Source: Blattamonas nauphoetae (lineage: Eukaryota > Preaxostyla > Oxymonadida). Taken from it: 64,000 nucleotides of DNA. The notes beneath the pieces are model-generated. The model ran no database searches and was not told where the DNA came from. It saw only the letters and a list, made by a program, of their open reading frames with translations. Location of the stretch: positions 186,001 through 250,000 of the forward strand of contig JARBJD010000011.1 in assembly GCA_033064195.1 (NCBI GenBank), read 5' to 3'. Shown here piece after piece: positions 31,923 through 44,407 of the stretch. The position numbers and the translations under genes were made by a program. Position 1 is the first letter of the stretch; every line of letters begins with the position of its first letter.

Positions 31923-34240
31923 TCAGGTGGAGGATGGGCAATTAGGCATCGACGGGACGGCAATAAGGCACTGTTTCGGAATTGTCCCCAGAAACGTTCG
32001 CAGACGTCGGTAACATGCCCTGATGGCTGGAGATTCGTGGTTGCACATTTCGTCTAATTCCACCGCAAATGATTCTTTTTCAATCTGTTTCAGAAGAACC
32101 GTGGCTACTGCGGGCGATGATTCGTCGTTTTGGGAGAGAAGCCGCTTGAACGAATGCACCAGATACTTCGCCGCATCACAGTTCAGAACGAATCGGTGAT
32201 TCCATGCAAGCCGCAGCAATTTTGACTCAACCAACACCAATTGATGCTCCGGTGGCAGGTCAGACAACAAATAAATACATCGCATCATGCCTTTTCGCAA
32301 TTTCAGCGGGAGTCGGTAAAAAAATGTTTGCAGGCAGTCAATCACTTTCCTCGTGGTCTCTATGGCTGGGTGGTTCGGGAGCAGCGAAGACAGAACAATT
32401 TGAACATGTGCAGGTGTCCCGCCCAACGCGTTCCCGACGATGAACAGCACATTCTTCATAAGAGATTCTTGTGCATTTTTCAGCTCCAGAACATCTTTAT
32501 ATAACAGCGTGTGGTCCACTGTATCATGCAGAACGAACTTTTGAATGCTGTCCCGATATGCAAGAGGTGGCCATAAGTTGTGTTGTCGGAAGGCAGTTTG
32601 GAGAGGTTCAAGAAGGCAAAAAGGCTCCTTCAACTGAGAATCGGTCTCCACTGCCGCTCGGAAATATTCATAATCCTCCTCTGTCGACATCGTGGGAGGC
32701 GGAGTTCCTTCATTCGTGGCAGTAACCGACCAGTCCAGTAGTCTCCCCAACTGCAGGTAAATTCCAGTGTCTATCACAGTCTCCAAAAAAATCAAAAGAA
32801 AGAGCACACACCTGTTCCAGTTCCTCTGACTTATATGTAAGCTCCCCGAAGATCGCAAGAATCGTCCCAATCGTCTTCAAGCAATTTCGAAATATAGCCA
32901 TCACTTCCCCTTCAACAATTCGTAAACGAGATGGCTCTGGCTGGGCTGTTCCTTTTTGATGCCCTATTTGGTATCTGATGTCTGCACACACTCGCCGGAA
33001 CACGTGGAGTACTCGCACGTTTTGCTCGTAGTCTATCTGCTTCTCTCTCAGCAAGTCCACCAGATAACTGAGAACGGGAATCCTTGTAGTATCCGGGGCA
33101 TCCATCTGGTTGTTTTGAAGCGAGAACTGCAAGAAATACCCCATTTCTGATTTCAACACAAAATGCCGCGCATATTTCAGTGCCAGTAGTTTAACATTTT
33201 TGTTCCCGCTCAGAAAGTACGGAACGCATGCTGCCACAACTTCTTTCTTTAGAGTGTTTGGAAACGATACTTTGATCAGCGCCGTCAACAGAAGCAGGCA
33301 AGTTGCAATCGTTTGTTTTCGACTCTCCTCCAGTTCTAATCTCCCACAGCAACTCTTCTCATTTCGAACAACCGATAACGGTTGACATGCATGAAGGTAT
33401 CGTAGGAGATGAGCAGTAACATCACATCCCACTTCAAATGCACAGTAATCATTCCCAGCGACAGCTGAATTGTACAACACATTCAGAACCTTCAAACAAA
33501 ACCAAAATAATGCCGAGAAAGAAAAACACAAACATTCAGGGCAAGTGCATCATCCACTGGAGAGATCAGCGACAGACTCTTCCACAAGAAGTCGGGAACC
33601 ATTATTCTTGACACAACTGCAACAGACACAGAAGCTGAACAAAATAAACAATCAAATGGCACACTCAAACGATCGAGGATGTGATACACTGCCATCTGGA
33701 GACATAATGAAAGATGGAAAATACCAAAACGGTCCTATCATCATTCGACGAAACTATTTTAAGAAGCTTGTCAATCATATTGGCTTGCAGGATCACGGTC
33801 ACAATTTCAAATCCTTCCGTGTTCTCAATCAGGGCCATGATTGATAAGAGAGATAACAAAATAGAATTGAGATCCTTCCTCTTTGACGAGGCTGAAAGCT
33901 TGTAAATATGCTCAAAAATGAATTGGTTGAGACTGGAGAGCGGATTTGGTTGGGGTAATCCGATTCGTCGTGATGATCTCAGTTGAAGAGAATCATAATC
34001 GCTTTCACATCGACCTCGTTCCGAATTAGATCCCTCAAAATTAATGAATCGTTGGGTCATTTCGAAGAGAGGGTTGTTACACTTTCCAAGTCGAGTCACG
34101 AACAGATAGCGACAGACAAATGAGCCAGATCGATGTCCCAAACTGTCGAGCTCCTTAATCAACTTGTAAAGTACGAAACAAACAGACACAGCTCCCAGAA
34201 TTTCAGATATATTTGGAGCGTAGATATGAGATAAGTTCAT
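31923..34240 (-). CDS. Helical-repeat (ARM/HEAT-like) protein of unknown function
   Basis: The start MNLSHIYAPN is at 34240 and the stop at 31923. Coding is continued across introns around 33690, 33500-33530 and 32750-32820. The protein (about 700 residues) is almost all alpha-helical, with leucine-rich segments such as LLLLTALIKVSF, LALKYARHFVLKSEMGYFL and IVLSSLLPNHPAIETTRKVI. They are spaced like ARM/HEAT repeats. No signal peptide or enzyme motif. Several central pieces are only joined by inference. Exact boundaries of the 33500-33690 exons are unsure. Confidence 0.5.
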
Positions 34241-35733
34241 GATAGAACTCAATTTACTCTCATTTGACGAACTTCAATTTAGAGAACCTCGGTAATGGGG
34301 AGAAATGACTCGGAGGGATTTCTTGATCAACGTATCGAACCAATCTCACACAACCATACCATCGCTCACGCTTTTTCATTCAACCAATTTTGTTACAACA
34401 TATCAAATTTTCCAAAGCCATCATCCAGTCTTTAATGGTTTGCTCAATTAAACTACATCTTTTTCGCTGATGAAAAAGTAATCACCTGTGGTAGCTGACT
34501 CATGATGAGAACACTTACCTCTAATCGCACTGAAAACAATCATTTTTATTTCGATTTCTTCCACCATTTGTCTCCGTCACTCCTCATTTTCAGATTTCTT
34601 TCAGGACATAATCCTTCCTTTCTTCTCTATCACGAACATCCACTTTCTTCCTTTGGACGATATTTTCTCTTGATTTCACCCTCCTTTCTCATTTTCTGAT
34701 GAACACGGATTGCACACATGTATGCTATCGTCCTCCCTCGCCATTTTTTCTGATGAATTTTTGCAATTATTCTGAGGGAACTGATGTGCATTGATGACAT
34801 TTTTAAATTGCTCTGATTTGAATTTGTTTACTTCTCCAAGAATTTCATTAACTTTCATTATTTCTTAGTTTCATTTTTCAGCAGTTATGATTTTCTATGA
34901 ACTTCTATTCGTCGATCGATGTCAAAGGTATGATTTGTTTTCCTTGTATTGGATGATGAACTAAAACGACTTGCTTGATTTTTTAAACCGAATATCTTTT
35001 GACGATTCGTTTACCCGTCTGACTTTCTTCAGACTCATTCATTTTGAACACCCTTTTTTTCTTCTCTCATTCATTTTTTCGTTTGATTTCAGATCTAGTC
35101 ACTTTTCTCATCGCAACATTCCCTGACATTCAACATTTTGTGACTTGTATGTCTTTCTTCGATGTTCATCATCACTGATGAAATTCGAACAAAAAAATTA
35201 GTCTTCTTTTCCCGTCTGAAAATAATGGTGACAACCTGTTCTTCTGATACAGTTTTATTTCTTGATTTCTCATTTTTGTTCTTTATATTCATGATTCTCT
35301 TTTTTTCTATTCAATTTCAGATTCATCTCAATCTCGTTATGCAATCTGTACGTTGAGTATTTATTGTCTTTTGTGATGAAAGCACATCCGTTTCTGATTC
35401 TTACTGCAGAAAGAAAAGTGCTTGCCTTCCTTCTGATATTTGTTTCTTTAAGCCATTCTCGTCACTTTTCTTTTTTTCAATTATTCTCTCCTTTTCCCTT
35501 TCTCAGCTCACATTCTATCAGTTATTCTTCCAAACATGCTTTGAAGACTTTTAAATCATTCACCCTCTGCTCATCATCTCACAACTGCAGTTATCGATTA
35601 TTCATCTTTCAAAGACTATCAATGATTGGTTCTGTGATTTCAATCTCGTTTAAGGTAAATTCTTGGTAGTTATCAGTTGGAATGTTCTGAAAACAGTGGA
35701 AGCAGATATCCATAATTAAACTTTTCTGAGCAG
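34241..35733. other. T-rich gene desert with repeated acceptor-like sites
   Basis: 1.49 kb with no open reading frame above 101 codons. The plus strand is strikingly pyrimidine-rich. It contains many polypyrimidine-AG sequences resembling 3' splice sites, for example before 34591, 34882, 35094 and 35322. The nearest downstream gene (uracil-DNA glycosylase, +) has a complete N-terminus, so a long 5' leader is possible but not needed. A non-coding transcript or an eroded gene cannot be excluded. Confidence 0.35.
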
Positions 35734-36633
35734 ATGGATACAACAGTAGATCTCCCCTCGCTGCTAAATGAAGCCTGGCTTCCATATCTTCGTGATACCA
35801 TCATGGGGTTGCCTAGAGTCGCGTCATATCTCTCAACTTCTCGTCACAAAATGATCCCGTCATTACCCAATACTTTCCGAGCGCTTCACTTAACAAACCC
35901 AGAAGATTGCCGGGTAGTTATTTTTGGGCAGGATCCCTATCCAAGAGAAGATTCAGCAATGGGAGTATCGTTTTGTGATGGACGTTTTCGCAGCTGGGCT
36001 GAGCCTTCATCTCCTTCTGTCAGAAATCTCTTCAAAAGTGTTCTGATTAACGCAAATCACCTTCGAACAGACTCTAAAGTTCCTGAGCTCCGACAAAAAA
36101 TGAAAGAGATTGAAATGATCAATCCGTACGATTGGTTCTTTGAAACAGGGTCTCAAGGAGTTCTTTGGCTCAATACCGTTCTCACACTCTCAGAAGAGGT
36201 TTGATTTCACTGCCTTTTCTATTATTCTACATAGGAATCTCTTGAAGTCCGAGAAAGATTCTGGGCACCAGTCATCGATTCCATCTTCACTGCTATCATT
36301 AAATCGAAACAAGACCTCCCAGAAAATGACACAAGGCGAGGGGTTGTGTTTGTTTTGTGGGGAGGTACTGCCAAGAAACTCAAATCACGAATTGAGAAAG
36401 CCAAGAAAGGGTTGAATTCCACTGTTCCCATCTACTTCGTGTCGGCGCCTCACCCTTCAGTCGAGTCGTTCCACACGGTGTGTACTTTCAAGGATATCGA
36501 CGATGCCATGCAGAAAGGGAACCTCGGCCGCATTCAGTGGATCATCAAAGGTAAAGACTCGGGAAAGAAAGAAGTGCGGGACAAGGCTGTCTCGTTCGGG
36601 GGGCGGTCGAAGGGGAAGACTGCCAAAGAGTAA
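35734..36633 (+). CDS. UNG: Uracil-DNA glycosylase, family 1
   Basis: Removes uracil from DNA as the first step of base-excision repair. The motif GQDPYPREDSAMGVSF gives the water-activating Asp and uracil pocket. NPYDWFFETGSQGVLWLNTVLT holds the ring-stacking and specificity segment. HPSVES matches the conserved HPSPLS-type loop with the catalytic His. One 36-nt intron (36199-36234) splits the gene; joined, it gives about 287 residues, normal for the family. The C-terminus is Lys/Arg-rich (KGKDSGKKEVRDK), suggesting nuclear localisation. The start ATG at 35734 is preceded by a pyrimidine tract. Confidence 0.95.
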
Positions 36634-36734
36634 CTTTTGCTTTCATTTCATTTTAGAGTGTTGAATTATCCTCTCAAATCAGCAAACAATGATCCAGATG
36701 AGATGAGAACATAAGAATAATCCAAAACAAGACA

Positions 36735-39700
36735 TCATTCTCTCTCCTCTTCTTCGTATTCGGGATCTGGTTCTCCTCGTTCCATCCCAACTTCGTCCAG
36801 AACCTCGTCGATCATGCCAGTCGCTATTTCTTCAACAAACATTTCCACAATGAAATCAGACATCACCTGAAGATCCCAATCATTGTGCTCTTCTTTCAAA
36901 ACGGCATACGACACAAGCAGGTCCACATTTTGTTCCTGTGCCACTTCCATTGTTTCCCTCTCTTGGCCAGCTGAAATCCAGTCCAGTTTCTCCTCGTCTC
37001 TGAGCTTGAGTTGCGGCTCGTCTTCTTCCATCTGGGTGAGGGTCCATTGAGCAGATGGCGAGAGGGGAGGAAGGAGGAGAGCGTAAGAAAGAATGGACGT
37101 GTCGAGTCTGACAGGTGCTTGCTTGAGGAGGTAAGATTGCTGATCTTTGAGAAGATACTCATCGCCAGAAAGAGACGACGGCGGCCGGTTGACAATGGAC
37201 GTGATTGTGTTGTAGTTGAGAGGGAGGCAGGCCTGGAAGACGAGGTAGTGGAAGGTGAGTTGGGCGACCCGAAGGATGAACAACGGAGCATGCTTCATTT
37301 GCGAAGACTGAGAGGGAACATGTAGTTTCATGAAAGGCGACGACAACTCGTCTTGCGATAGTTGTCCGGAAACGTCCTTCCTCCAAAGGGACATTGTCAC
37401 AGCTTCTGAAAGTTGGCTCTCCTTGACAAGTTCTCTCCGATCGCTTCCGAGCTTCTCGTTGAGTGTGTCGAACAGAGGAAACGTCACTTTGTTCACGATC
37501 GTTCTGATTTCTTCGGATGATGGAACAGAATTTGGGAGGATCTCAAAGTGTGGCGTCTGCTTGTCTTTCGATGGCAGCAGAAGGTTGGCCTTTGTGTTGC
37601 TTCGGACGGTCTTGTCGACCATCGCCTTCACAACATTTTGGACTTCTGGATTGACAGTGTCGAAGACCGTCACATCGATTTCTTCAGGCACGGGAAGGAA
37701 GAAATGGCGCTGTTTGGGGTTCTGAATTGTTGGCGGAGGAGACTTGGACGCCTTTTTGAAGATTTCCAAATCTGAATAAGACCAATCGACTTGCTCATCA
37801 ACGCCGTAAAGAGGCAGAGATTGGTCCTCCTGTTCGACAAACCTGAAAACGGCGTCGAGGAACAGTGAAACGAAGTGGGCAGAGGAGAGGTACTGCTTCA
37901 GAAGGTACCTGCAATCCACTTGAACCTTCTCGCTCCGGCGGATGCGGAGAGGCGAGGCGGGAGATGTGGGGAGGCCAAGAAGGGTGCCGAGGAAGACCTC
38001 GTCTTTACTGCTCGGTGCAGCCACATCTGCTTTGTGTGGAGAGACTGCGGAGTCATCCTGAGCCCCCATCCTCTTCTTCTGCTCCTCTTCATTGTGCTGT
38101 TTGATGTACTCCTCCAACTTCGCCTTGTCTTTCCTCTTTTTGACATTCTCGACAGTGTTCCGCTCTTGTTCACGGGGTGAGATGCTTTCTGTCAAAACTG
38201 GGAGATCGAAAGGTGTTGTGAGTGCTTCGAGTGTGGGGAACGACGAATTCAAGTCGGACATGTCGCTCAGGTCATTCTTTTCCAGAATGGCGGGGCTGTG
38301 GGAGGGAGACGGGACAATGTCAGCGTCTGGCTCTTCATCACGCTCCCGAGGGGGTGAAAGATCGAGGTGCTGTTTGGAAAGTGTGTGGAGAACGGAATGG
38401 ACAGTCTGCGATGGGCTGAGAAGAAGCACTGTCTGTTCATTCGACACTGCGCTTGTGAGGAGGTGATCGACTTGCTGAGGAGTGAGAACGACAGGCTCGG
38501 TCACAATCGGGGCAGGCCGAACTGGCGTTGATTTTTGTTCATTCACTTTCTCTTCCTCTTCTTCGTCCTCTTCGTGTGTGCTGTAGCGAGTGGAACTCCG
38601 CAAGTTTGGCTCTTCTTCTGCTTCCTCTTCTTCGTCGCCTGGAGGAGTGTGTGTCTCCTCGACGGCAATCTCCTCTCTCTTCGCTTTCAGAGTGGAGTGC
38701 GAACGTGGAGTGACCGGCATCGAAACGCCTGCAACTTTCTCGTCCTCCTCTTTTCGCTTTTCCAGAACATCAACCAATTCTTCATTTGTCATCCTGTTGT
38801 CTTCTTTGGGTTCGTGCTCCAACTTCTCCATGAACATCCGCTGAGACTCGAGTTGTTGAAGACGACGGTTTGATTCGGAGCATTCTCTCCGAACGTCACT
38901 CTCGATTCGCTGGAGGTCTGCAGAGAGGTTGCGTTTGGCGTCCTTCGCGCGATCCTTCAGTTCAACCATCTTTCGGACGATTTCGGTCATTTCGTGTTTT
39001 CGTGCTTCTTCCTCTTCCTCTTCCATCTTACTTTTGAATCCGGACGTCCGCTCCTTCCAGTCCGCATCCATCTGAGCCAAAGCTGCGAGCTTCTTCTTCT
39101 CTGCGCCATACTCTCGCTTCATCATTCCAATTTCATTGCGACACATCCGCATTTTCTTCTCCCATTCACTGAACAAGTCATAAAGCTTCTTTTCTCTCCG
39201 TTTCGATTCAGTTTCATGCAAATTTTGCCAAAATGACGATGTTTCACTGTCGGCGTCAGAGCGCATCGAAGGACTAAGTTTTCGAGTGGATGGAGTGAAT
39301 GACTTTGGTGTGAATGGCGTGACATTGAAAGGCGAGCCGTGTTTCTCTGATTGAGGCGAGAATTTTGGAGTATCCAAAATGGAGACATTCGCAGTGTGGT
39401 CTCCATGCCGCGGTGGAGTGGAAGGTGTGTGTGAATTGGACGGTGTGAACGTAGCTGGGTGTGCTCTCATGTCAAACGCGAATTGAGTGTTTCGTGGTGA
39501 GAGACCTAACTTGGCGCTCAGGTTGTTGCTGGCTGTGTTGAACTGGAGTGGACTGATAAGCCTTGTTCTTCCGTCCTGTTTCTGTGTTTTGGAATGCTCT
39601 TCTCGTTTCAGCTGTTCCTGGATCCAGCGGAGGGGATGGAGATCGCGATCGGGTCGAGAACGCGAGGATGCTGAAGACGCCGAGAATGTCTCAGTGTCGA

Positions 39701-42257
39701 GTTTGTCCCCATCAGATGTCGTTTGGGGGGTTGGATCTTGAGGGGTCACTGGAGTTGAGTGAGGAGATGTGGGGGATTGAACAGACTTTGAATGATCGTC
39801 AGTCTGTTCTGGTTCAGGCGGGTGGTCTGACTTCACTTCATCATCATCCACGCTTGATTCCTGTTCGGAGGATGATTCCTGACTTTGAACGTAGATATTA
39901 TCTTCATGGATGGATTTCATCTCATCGTTCCTCCTGTCTGTGCTCTCTTCCTCTTCTGTTCTGTGATGATGCGGTTTTGTTGGTGAATCTTTTTTGGTAT
40001 TTTCATTTTCGTCCTGTTCACCAAGATCGGACTCAGATTCATCCTTTTCTTCATCAGACTCACTGTCTCGAACAGACGAAGTGGGAGATTGTCCCGTTGC
40101 AGATTGAAGTCGAATTGGGGTGGGGACTGTCATCTCGTCGCTGGTCCTGAGAGGCGTTTCTGGCTCACTTTTCTGGCTTTCAGAAGACTGCTCTTCTTCA
40201 CCGGAATGGTCTGAATCTTCACTCGGTTCGGGGGTGGGTGCTTTCTTCGGTTTCGAGTGACTTTCCTTGGGCTGTTTCTGTTTTTTTGCTTTCTCTTGCC
40301 GAGTCCTCTTCTCTCGTCGTTCTTTTTTTCGTTTCTCTTCGCTGTCTGTTTCATCTTGGTCGCTGTCGTGACGATCGTCGATCGATTCTTCCACCTTCCT
40401 TTTCACAACCTTCCGCAGCAGCTTCATCACTTCCTTCTGCCTCCTCGCTTTCTCAGTCGACACAATTCCAGTCACATCCGGACTCGTCAGAGGAGTGGTG
40501 AGGCTTGTTCTGTCTGTTTCGTTCTTTGGAGTCGATTGTGGAGACAGCTGGTGGACACCGCTTCTGTTCTGTCTGTCTGACTGCGAATGAGGGTACGCTG
40601 GTGACATCTCGTGCTTGCTCGACGGCGGGTGAGTGTGAGACAGTGGATCATGCGCTGACCCCGAAGTGTGCGGGTGGGAAGTGGGTTGATATGGATGCGG
40701 CGGAGTGTGTTCTTGGTGATGATCATACACGTGATCGCGTTGAGTGTGTGATGGGCGTTCGTCGTTTGAGCTGAGTGAGGAGAGTGAAGTGTGGGAGGAG
40801 TACGTTTGTGTGGCGTGTCGTCGAGGATGGCTGCGCGAGGGTGTTGACTGTGGGTATGTCCGATTTGACAAAGCTTCGAGTTCTGCCTGGACTCGTTTCA
40901 GCTGCTCCTGCGTCCGCGCTTCTTCGTCCTCGAGATGATGCATCTCGGCAGACATTCGATGGCGATTGTCTTGAGTCTGCCGTGCGGGGGTGTGTGGCGA
41001 GACGACGACCTCCCTTCGCGACATGACCGAGACAGTGGAACCAGAAGAGGCAAGTGAGGTGCGATTGATGGGATGGGCGGAGCTTAGATTTCGGTCCTGT
41101 TTTTGGGGGGTTGTGAGCGAGATCATGGTTCCGATCATTCTTTGTTCGAACAAGACGCAGAGATAACTCAAAAGATCAGAGGACAAAACAATGGAATGAT
41201 CCGCACTCACAACAAGCTCCCCAGATGGACAGGAGACAAGGAGGGTGATGTTCTCTCGACCAACGTGGAGTGTTTTGAATGGTGGAGATGGCATTTGCTG
41301 TTGGAACGCAGGTTGAGGCGGGGAAAAAGGATAAAATGGCACAGACGGTGGATATGGGTGAGGTGGAAGTTGTGGTGAGGGAAAATAAGAGGGATTGGAG
41401 ACTGTTGGCTGAGGATAGTTCATTCTTGACGAAGGTGATGAATGTGGGCGTGTCTTCTTCACTGGACGACGTGATGGTGCTTCTATTGGCATTGTAGATG
41501 GTAATTTGTCAGATTTTGTGTTTTCTTTTGGTTGTGAAGTGTGAGTTTGTTTTTCACGTCGATTTTCGGGTGATTTCTTTGGCTCCGTGGGGCCCCCTCT
41601 TACAACAGGCGATAAGTGACGATTTTTCTTCGATTTTTTGGGTTTTTTCTCTGAGTTTCCTTTTGGTTGCTGATGGGTGACATCTTCATGTTTTTCTGAT
41701 TGAGTTCGCGATTTTCGTTTTACAGAGGAGGCTGATGGTGGAGAACTCTTGATTTTGGAAGCTGGGCTCTTTTTTCTTTCGGCATCTCGTTTTGGTGGGG
41801 GTGGTTTCACAGGAGGTTTCGAATGAGAGGGCGAGACTTTTCGAGATTTGTGCTGTGATGGTTTAGTCTGAATATGAGAAGTTGGGTGCGCTGTTGCAGG
41901 GCGTTGCTTTTCTTTTCGTGCAGATTGGGGAATATTTGTGTTTGAAAGGATACTTGAAGAATGTTTGCTTGGATGCTGTTGTGTTGATGAGGATCTCGAT
42001 TTTCTTTTCTTCTTTGTTGAATAAATCAACGTTTGATCACCAAAATAATCTTCTGGGGTATATTCAAGAGTCCAGCCGTCCTCTAAATCTTTCAATCTTT
42101 GTTGTTCAGGTGTTAGAACAGGTGGTGGTTTTGGACGGCGAATTTTTCCTTTGGTGCGGCTTTTTCCTTCTTTAACTTTCTAAGATGCATCAAGAACAAT
42201 GAAATATAATCAATAAGAAAGTGGAAATGTGGATTAGCATACAGATGGTGAGCTCAT
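36735..42257 (-). CDS. Giant disordered coiled-coil protein, about 1820 residues
   Basis: A first exon of five codons (MSSPS, 42243-42257) joins across a 63-nt intron (42180-42242) to KVKEGKSRTKG and one uninterrupted exon. The order of parts: a basic Ser/Pro-rich N-terminus, with a folded-looking DGWTLEYTPEDYFGDQ near residue 50, and a long Ser/Pro/His/Gln-rich disordered stretch. Then come a charged coiled-coil (about 1000-1130) starting FWQNLHETESKRREKKL, an acidic stretch, and a structured C-terminal 400 residues with RYLLKQYLSSAHFVSLFLDAV. The final amphipathic helix is MSDFIVEMFVEEIATGMIDE. The C-terminal arrangement recalls large centrosomal or microtubule-binding proteins, but I cannot name a family. 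Confidence 0.65.
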
Positions 42258-42382
42258 GCATTTCAAAATGTTGGATGAGGGATGATCGATTGAGGGTCTT
42301 TCAAAAGCTCATATTTTACACACTGTCTTCTTGAATTCACAAAAACAAATGAAGAAATGAAGTGGATAAGTAATAAAGCAGG

Positions 42383-44061
42383 TCAAGTCGACTCCAGTCT
42401 TGAGAACGTGGCGTAGTCGAGGATGGTGAAGATGCTTTCATAGAGAGGAGAGATTGGCAGATACATCAGCAAATTGTCGCTTGCTAAACGCTGCTTTTTT
42501 ATCCTGTTGGCTAGATCGACAGTATCAGGGGCTCGAAAGAAGAGAGAACAGAAAGAGAAGGAGAGGAGGGAAAGATTTTGTTTGTAAGCTTGTTCATCAC
42601 AAAATGTGAGGACCTATGTAAACAAAATAGAATAATATAAAGATGAAGTTGATGAAGAAGACAAACGAGACGGAGGAAGCGGACGAGGTACAGAACTGTG
42701 AAATAATTGATAGGGCAGAGATGATGGACTAAGAAATTGCACATCACTGTTCCTTTCTCAGCCAGATCGGTGAGAGGGTTACCGAATCCAACCGGAATGA
42801 GCGGCTCAGTGAGATTTTTGAGAAATTGGCGGATGAGAGTTGATAAATACGAAACAGGGCGACGGTAGAAGGAGCGAGTAGCAAGTTCCTCCTTCCATCC
42901 TTCAGGGAGATCGTCCTTCTTGTTAAAGTCGCTGACCTGAACAGGAGTTGAAGGGTCCGAGTTGTGTGCTGTGATGTAACTCACACAGAGGGATACAAGG
43001 ACTTCCGGCACAAGATACTCAACGTGAGGGATGAACAGTGGTATCCAATCAGGTGAATGCGATGCATCATATTTGAAGCTCGAAGACGGAGTGACTTGAT
43101 GGTGTGCGTCGGAGAGTGAGGAGTACGTGAATGATTTTTGAAATCGGGAAGATGGAAGGGAGACATCCGTTTTAGGTGGAAGTGAATATCCTTGCCAATA
43201 AACGATAGTCCCAAGTGACACATCTGTGAGGAGTGAATCCCAACCGGTAGGTGTACAGATCTTGAGTTGGCCCATTTTGGTATATCCTCCGAGATGGATA
43301 CCATAAAAAAGTCGGAAAATGATTTCATCACACAGTTGGTGGATTAGACTGAGAGGAGGATTTGTTTCCTGAAAGAGTTCTTTTGATCCACTTTTTTCCA
43401 TAAATTGTGTTTGGTGGACAACCAAAAGAATCACCTCCTCTAGTGATCGTGATGGGCATAAAATTCCAGCGGTATCGCAGAGAATTTTCCAGAGGTTCGC
43501 CCGCATTTCGAGATCATCGTTTCGATTAATTAATCGAAGAATAAGTACGAAAGCTTCATCCCATAGCTCACTAGTTGCGGATGCTTTTTGCAGAAAAGCC
43601 TTTCCTGCAACAATTTTTTCTGACATGGAGGGGGTAGTGAAGCAGAATGCATGGAGAGAGTCATTCATCTCCTTCCATTCTTCCTTTCCGAGAGATGTGC
43701 TTGATGCAACATTTCTATGAAGAGGTTTTTTCAATTGCTCCTTGGAGAATGTTATTAGTTCTTCAAATGAATAATTTCCTTTCGCAAATCCTTTGGAGTG
43801 TTCACAGAAGTTTTGTTTGGCATAATCCAGAAAAGTTTTGTCAGAAACCATCTCAGTAAGATGAAAGTCAAGTTCTCTGAGAACAAAAACTCGTCGGAGA
43901 TGAACAAATGAACTGTCAGTGAATGTTCGAGATTGTGCCATTGTGCTTTTCCATCGAAATTTGGGTTCTGTGCCAGATTGGATGTTGTTACGAACAAGAT
44001 CTGTCGTACACTGGTGATCTGGAGAGGGTGAATCCCGAGGAATGTCGCTAGACGGTTCCAT
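42383..44061 (-). CDS. RhoGAP-like domain protein
   Basis: The start MEPSSDIPRDS is at 44061; one intron near 42615-42670 joins VRFLRL to VLTFCDEQAYKQ, and TGA is at 42383-42385. Residues about 1-330 are helical without a known domain. The C-terminal part has the RhoGAP layout: VPEVLVSLCVSYI, LIRQFLKNLTEPLIPV, HHLCPINYFTVLYLVRFL, then FCSLFFRAPDTVDLANRI. The first helix lacks the G-x-x-R-x-x-G arginine-finger loop seen in active GAPs; the loop is replaced by an STPVQVSDF stretch. The domain may therefore bind a small GTPase without stimulating it, as reported for OCRL-type RhoGAP domains. Confidence 0.6.
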
Positions 44062-44407
44062 TCGATAGAGTCCAAACAAAACCGTGGTCCGATCGAGACA
44101 GCTCCAGATTAAGTTGAAACAATCTGAATTACTTCTTCTTTGATTTGATCATATGGTGTATAAGAAGCATGAATGAGAATTGTAGACACCGATAGTGCGA
44201 GGGATCGTCGACTCCTTTCCGAAGAGGGTTGATCGATTCTTCATCAGAAACATCTCACTTTCTCGCTCTTTTCCTGAAAGAATTCCTTGTTAATGCACAT
44301 TTTCTGTGATTTTTTTGTGATGTAGCAGTCGTCCACTATCTCTCCCAATCTTCTACTGTAATATGACGTACCCTCAACTTGTACAACAATTTTTTTCTTA
44401 GGATGTC
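44062..44407. promoter_or_regulatory. Divergent intergenic region
   Basis: About 346 bp between two divergent genes (RhoGAP-like on -, secreted protein on +). It contains T-rich stretches and AT-rich sequence. No repeat or RNA gene recognised; presumed to hold both promoters. Confidence 0.35.
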
